Of a DNA stretch of 64,000 nucleotides, positions 61,333 through 64,000 are shown piece after piece. Numbering within the stretch: the first letter of the stretch is position 1; each line of letters starts with the position of its first letter. Position numbers and translations under genes: made by a program. The stretch lies in the NCBI RefSeq assembly GCF_000478605.2, contig NZ_ASHX02000001.1, forward strand, positions 5,905,001 to 5,969,000, in the 5' to 3' direction. The notes below the pieces were generated by a model. It did not search any database. It saw only the letters and a program-made list of their open reading frames with translations, and was not told where the DNA came from. The DNA comes from Streptomyces thermolilacinus SPC6. GTDB taxonomy: Bacteria > Actinomycetota > Actinomycetes > Streptomycetales > Streptomycetaceae.

Positions 61333-61382
61333 ACGGCCGGGGGCCGCGCGGTGGATCGATCCACGGCGCGGCCCCCGGCCGT
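61333..61382 (+). terminator. Strong terminator after etfBA
   Basis: Two 25-base arms (61333-61357 and 61358-61382) pair with one mismatch; the outer 17 bases are ACGGCCGGGGGCCGCGC and its exact complement, and the inner seven GTGGATC/GATCCAC. The loop would open within the GATCGATC centre. Confidence 0.8.
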
Positions 61383-61534
61383 CGTCGTACCCCCTGCCCC
61401 TTGGCCTCGCCTCCCTCCGACGGATGCCGCCCACTCGTACGACCTCGCGTCCGGCGGGGCCGGACAGGCCTCGGCCGGACGGACCCGCTTGCACTGGCCC
61501 GCGCCCCCGCGGGGGCGCGGGCCTCAGCCCCGTC

Positions 61535-61732
61535 TCAGACCTCCTCGTCGGCGGTGAGCCGCCATGTGCCGACCTCGCGGTACTCCGAGTCGTACACGGC
61601 CGACGCGTCGCCGGGCCGCAGGTCGTAGTGGTGGAGGTTGCCGCCCCAGTAGCGCAGGATGCGGCCCAGCTCCCGCACCGTCGTCTCCTTCGGCTGCGCG
61701 TCGTCCACGGCGACCTCGAGCACGAACTTCAC
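61535..61732 (-). CDS. Small conserved protein of unknown function (65 aa)
   Basis: From the GTG at 61732, preceded by GAGGGGAGAA, the product begins KFVLEVAVDDAQPKETTVRE, continues LGRILRYWGGNLHHYDLRPG and ends TWRLTADEEV. It is compact, balanced in composition and has a good ribosome site, so I consider it a real gene. A much longer open frame upstream (to 62371) is a shadow of the MerR gene. It is divergent from the double-MerR regulator and may be its target. No family is recognised. Confidence 0.75.
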   Translation of the reverse strand: MKFVLEVAVDDAQPKETTVRELGRILRYWGGNLHHYDLRPGDASAVYDSEYREVGTWRLTADEEV

Positions 61733-61792
61733 TGCTTCTCCCCTCGGGTTCGGAAAAACGGGTCTGCTCGGCCCCGGCGCCGGACCTGCCAT

Positions 61793-61825
61793 CAAGTGTT
61801 TCACTGAACTGCTACCAGGCACTTG
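61793..61825. promoter_or_regulatory. Inverted hexamers in the MerR divergent promoter
   Basis: CAAGTG (61793-61798) and CACTTG (61820-61825) form a spaced dyad (21 bases between) in the gap between the small protein gene and the MerR gene. A widely spaced dyad would suit a protein with two helix-turn-helix domains, but the symmetry is short. Confidence 0.3.
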
Positions 61826-61901
61826 CGCCGCCTCCTCGCTGGCCGTCGGTGCGAAATGCCGGGAAAGTCTCAACTGGGCAAGAGGAGAAAGGGGGCGGCG
61901 C

Positions 61902-62615
61902 GTGGGCGACCGGCTGAAGGCGGCGGACCTCGCACGGTCCGCCGGGATCTCCGTACAGCAGCTGCGGACGTACGTCGAGACGGGGCTGCTCCCGCCCGTC
62001 GAGCGCACCCCCGCCGGGTACCGGGTCTTCACCCCCGTCCACGCCGACGCGCTCGCCGTCGCCCGTGAACTGGCCGCCGGGCACGGCTGGGGCACCGCCC
62101 GCGCCGTCATGGCGGCCGTCCACACCGGCGATCTGGAGAACGCGCTCGCCGCCCTGGACGCCGGGCACGCGCGGCTGGACCGGGAGCGCGCCGAACTCGC
62201 CGCCGTACGGGAGGCCATGGGCGCCGTCCTCGCCGGGCGGGTGCCGCCGCCCGCCGCACCCCGGCAGGGGCTGCGCATCGGCGAGGCCGCCCGCGCCGTC
62301 GGCGTGAAGCCGCCCGTCCTGCGGCTGTGGGAGGCGCGCGGCCTGCTGCGGCCGGGCCGTGAACCGGCCACCGGGTACCGGGTCTACGACCGCGCCGAGC
62401 TGCACATCGCGCGGGTCGTCGCCCTTCTGCGCGAGGGGCACCACCCGCTCGCCTCCATCGAGGCCGTCCTGCGCGAGCTGCGCGCCAACGGCAGCCCCGA
62501 CCGCGTCCTCGCCGCACTGGACACCCGCGCGGGCGACCTCCACCGGCGCAGCCTCCGCCGCCTCGCCGCCTCTGCCGCCCTCCACGGCTACCTGCGCCGC
62601 CTCGGCCACCATTGA
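61902..62615 (+). CDS. Transcriptional regulator with two MerR-type DNA-binding domains
   Basis: A 237-residue protein with two winged-helix MerR domains. The first is KAADLARSAGISVQQLRTYV then ETGLLPPVERTPAGYRVFTP (residues about 5-45). The second is LRIGEAARAVGVKPPVLRLW then EARGLLRPGREPATGYRVYD (about 125-165). Ordinary MerR regulators have one such domain plus a coiled coil and dimerise; here duplication may allow one chain to bind both half-sites. There is no metal- or drug-binding domain. GTG 61902 has AGAGGAG upstream. Confidence 0.85.
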   Translation: MGDRLKAADLARSAGISVQQLRTYVETGLLPPVERTPAGYRVFTPVHADALAVARELAAGHGWGTARAVMAAVHTGDLENALAALDAGHARLDRERAELAAVREAMGAVLAGRVPPPAAPRQGLRIGEAARAVGVKPPVLRLWEARGLLRPGREPATGYRVYDRAELHIARVVALLREGHHPLASIEAVLRELRANGSPDRVLAALDTRAGDLHRRSLRRLAASAALHGYLRRLGHH

Positions 62616-62659
62616 CGGGCACCCATCACCCCCGATAGCTTCACCATGCGGATTGTCGA

Positions 62660-62674
62660 TTCCGTCAAGCGGAA
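62660..62674. promoter_or_regulatory. Short dyad TTCCG-TCAAG-CGGAA upstream of the DUF6986 gene
   Basis: Perfect 5-base arms 28 bases before the ATG. This could be an IclR-type operator, but the symmetry is short. Confidence 0.3.
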
Positions 62675-62701
62675 ACACTGAGCGTGTGGAGGGTGCGGGA
62701 A

Positions 62702-64000
62702 ATGGGTCAGCAGGAGCAGGTCGCGACAAGCCTCGCCGGTGCGGTCAGCGAGGGCATCAGCGCCTCCCTCGCCACGGTGGACGCCGAGCTCGCCCGCCGC
62801 TACCCCGGCGACCCCGGCACCCGCCAGCCCGTCCACACCGTCTACGTCCCCGGCGACGCCTTCGCCGCCGACACGATCCGCTCCTGGGGCGACCGCGCCC
62901 TCGCCGCCCTCGACGAGCACGCCCCGGACGCCGCCGCCCTCGCCGCCGTCCTGGGCCTCCCCGACGAGCTGGCCGAGCCCGTCCACGCGCGCGTACGGGC
63001 CAAGCTGGAGCGGGAGCCCGTCGAGGACCTGCGCGTCGACTTCGAGGACGGCTACGGCGGCCGCACCGACGCCGACGAGGACCGCGACGCCGCCCGCGCC
63101 GCCCGGCTGGTCGCCGAGGCGTACCGCGACGGCACCGCCGCCCCCTACACGGGCATCCGCATGAAGTGCATGGAGGCCGCCGTACGGGACCGGGGCATCC
63201 GCACCCTCGACATCTTCCTCACCGGCCTCATGGAGGCGGGCGGCCTGCCCGACGGGCTCGTCCTCACCCTCCCCAAGGTCACCTATCCGCAGCAGGTCAC
63301 CGCGATGGCGCGGCTGCTCGACGAGTTCGAGGAGGCGTGCGGCCTCGCGCCCGGCCGGATCGGCTTCGAGATCCAGATCGAGACCAGCCAGGCCATCCTC
63401 GGCCCCGACGGCACCGCCACCGTCGCCCGCATGATCGACGCCGCCGAGGGCCGCGCCACCGGCCTCCACTACGGCACCTTCGACTACAGCGCCTGCCTCG
63501 GCGTCTCCGCCGCGCACCAGGCCAGCGACCACCCGGCGGCCGACCACGCCAAGGCCGTCATGCAGGTCGCCGCGGCCGGGACGGGCGTCCGCGTCTCCGA
63601 CGGCTCCACCAACGTGCTGCCCGTCGGCCCGACCGCCAAGGTCCACGACGCCTGGCGCCTCCACTACGGCCTCACCCGCCGCGCCCTGGCCCGCGCCTAT
63701 TACCAGGGCTGGGACATGCACCCCGCGCACCTGCCCACCCGGTACGCCGCCGTGTTCGCGTTCTACCGGGAGGGCCTGGAGCCCGCCGCCGCCCGCCTCG
63801 CCGCGTACGCCGGGCAGGTCGGCGGCGACGTGATGGACGAGCCCGCCACCGCCAAGGCGCTCAGCTCGTACCTGCTGCGCGGCATCGACTGCGGCGCCCT
63901 CGACACCGCCGAGGTCGCCCGCCTCACCGGCCTCACCCGCGCCGACCTCGACCGGTTCGCCGCCCCCCGGCGCGGCGACCTCACCGGTACGAACCAGTGA
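62702..64000 (+). CDS. DUF6986 family protein, HpcH/HpaI aldolase / citrate-lyase-beta like
   Basis: A 432-residue protein ending exactly at the last base of the window (TGA 63998-64000). It looks like a TIM-barrel of the phosphoenolpyruvate/pyruvate aldolase superfamily: EDLRVDFEDGYGGRTDADED supplies acidic metal ligands, GIRMKCMEAAVRDRGIRTLD and LVLTLPKVTYPQQVTAM the arginine/lysine strands, GRIGFEIQIETSQAILGPDG another acidic strand, and LHYGTFDYSACLGVSAAHQA the distal loop. This suggests a malyl-CoA-lyase or aldolase-like reaction, not proven. The ATG at 62702 has GGAGGG 9 bases upstream; GTG 62684 is the alternative. Confidence 0.8.
   Translation: MGQQEQVATSLAGAVSEGISASLATVDAELARRYPGDPGTRQPVHTVYVPGDAFAADTIRSWGDRALAALDEHAPDAAALAAVLGLPDELAEPVHARVRAKLEREPVEDLRVDFEDGYGGRTDADEDRDAARAARLVAEAYRDGTAAPYTGIRMKCMEAAVRDRGIRTLDIFLTGLMEAGGLPDGLVLTLPKVTYPQQVTAMARLLDEFEEACGLAPGRIGFEIQIETSQAILGPDGTATVARMIDAAEGRATGLHYGTFDYSACLGVSAAHQASDHPAADHAKAVMQVAAAGTGVRVSDGSTNVLPVGPTAKVHDAWRLHYGLTRRALARAYYQGWDMHPAHLPTRYAAVFAFYREGLEPAAARLAAYAGQVGGDVMDEPATAKALSSYLLRGIDCGALDTAEVARLTGLTRADLDRFAAPRRGDLTGTNQ

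Overview
The window is chromosomal DNA of a high-GC actinomycete, almost certainly a Streptomyces. The signs are third codon positions that are nearly all G or C, frequent GTG and TTG starts, overlapping start/stop codons within operons, sugar ABC systems without their own ATPase, a very rare TTA leucine codon in a regulator, and a typical Streptomyces gene repertoire (DUF5134, DUF6421, FprA, ClpC-like, EtfBA). No rRNA, tRNA, CRISPR array, insertion sequence or phage gene was seen.

Layout. (1) 1-8180: the end of a sugar and amino-acid specialised-metabolism cluster: a 5'-truncated glycogen-synthase-like glycosyltransferase, a phosphoheptose-isomerase-like SIS protein, a GalT-like nucleotidylyltransferase, a heptose-kinase-like GHMP kinase, a fold-III PLP decarboxylase, a stand-alone adenylation enzyme, a LuxR regulator carrying a TTA codon, and a PanD aspartate decarboxylase. 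(2) 8569-17589: an aldo/keto reductase, then plant-polysaccharide enzymes (GH6 cellulase, GH10 xylanase with CBM13, GH62 arabinofuranosidase with CBM13) around a LacI repressor. Between them lie broken remains of a GH3 beta-glycosidase, a GH43-type C-terminal domain and a solute-binding lipoprotein, so the uptake and intracellular part of a xylan system has decayed while the secreted enzymes survive. (3) 17966-19149: a coupled Lrp/AsnC regulator and HAD phosphatase. (4) 19494-30592: a catabolic locus of unknown substrate (Tat-exported propeller, ABC importer, luciferase-like oxidoreductase, DapA-family lyase, DegT aminotransferase, winged-helix regulator, enolase-superfamily enzyme). Its four promoter regions share the palindrome TTWCGG-N6-CCGWAA, so it is probably one regulon. 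(5) 31000-40170: mixed genes: FUSC membrane protein, lactonase-type propeller with a DasR-like site, CbiX-like protein, BadF-type sugar kinase, uracil-DNA glycosylase, BNR protein, FprA and a TetR regulator. (6) 40516-46500: six overlapping genes on the minus strand forming an OleA/OleC/OleD-type (olefin or beta-lactone) operon with a P450 and two damaged GT2 genes. (7) 46659-64000: housekeeping and conserved Streptomyces genes: PAP2 phosphatase, M56 peptidase, DUF5134, GNAT, ClpC-like ATPase, DUF6421-SDR-threonine aldolase operon, B3/B4 protein, acyltransferase, thioredoxin, flavin reductase with a cysteine-type leader peptide, EtfBA, a double MerR protein and a DUF6986 aldolase-like protein.

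The three most promising leads are the shared-palindrome catabolic regulon (19447-30592), the OleACD-like operon that lacks an OleB gene (40516-46500), and the truncated cluster at the left edge with its probably bldA-dependent regulator.
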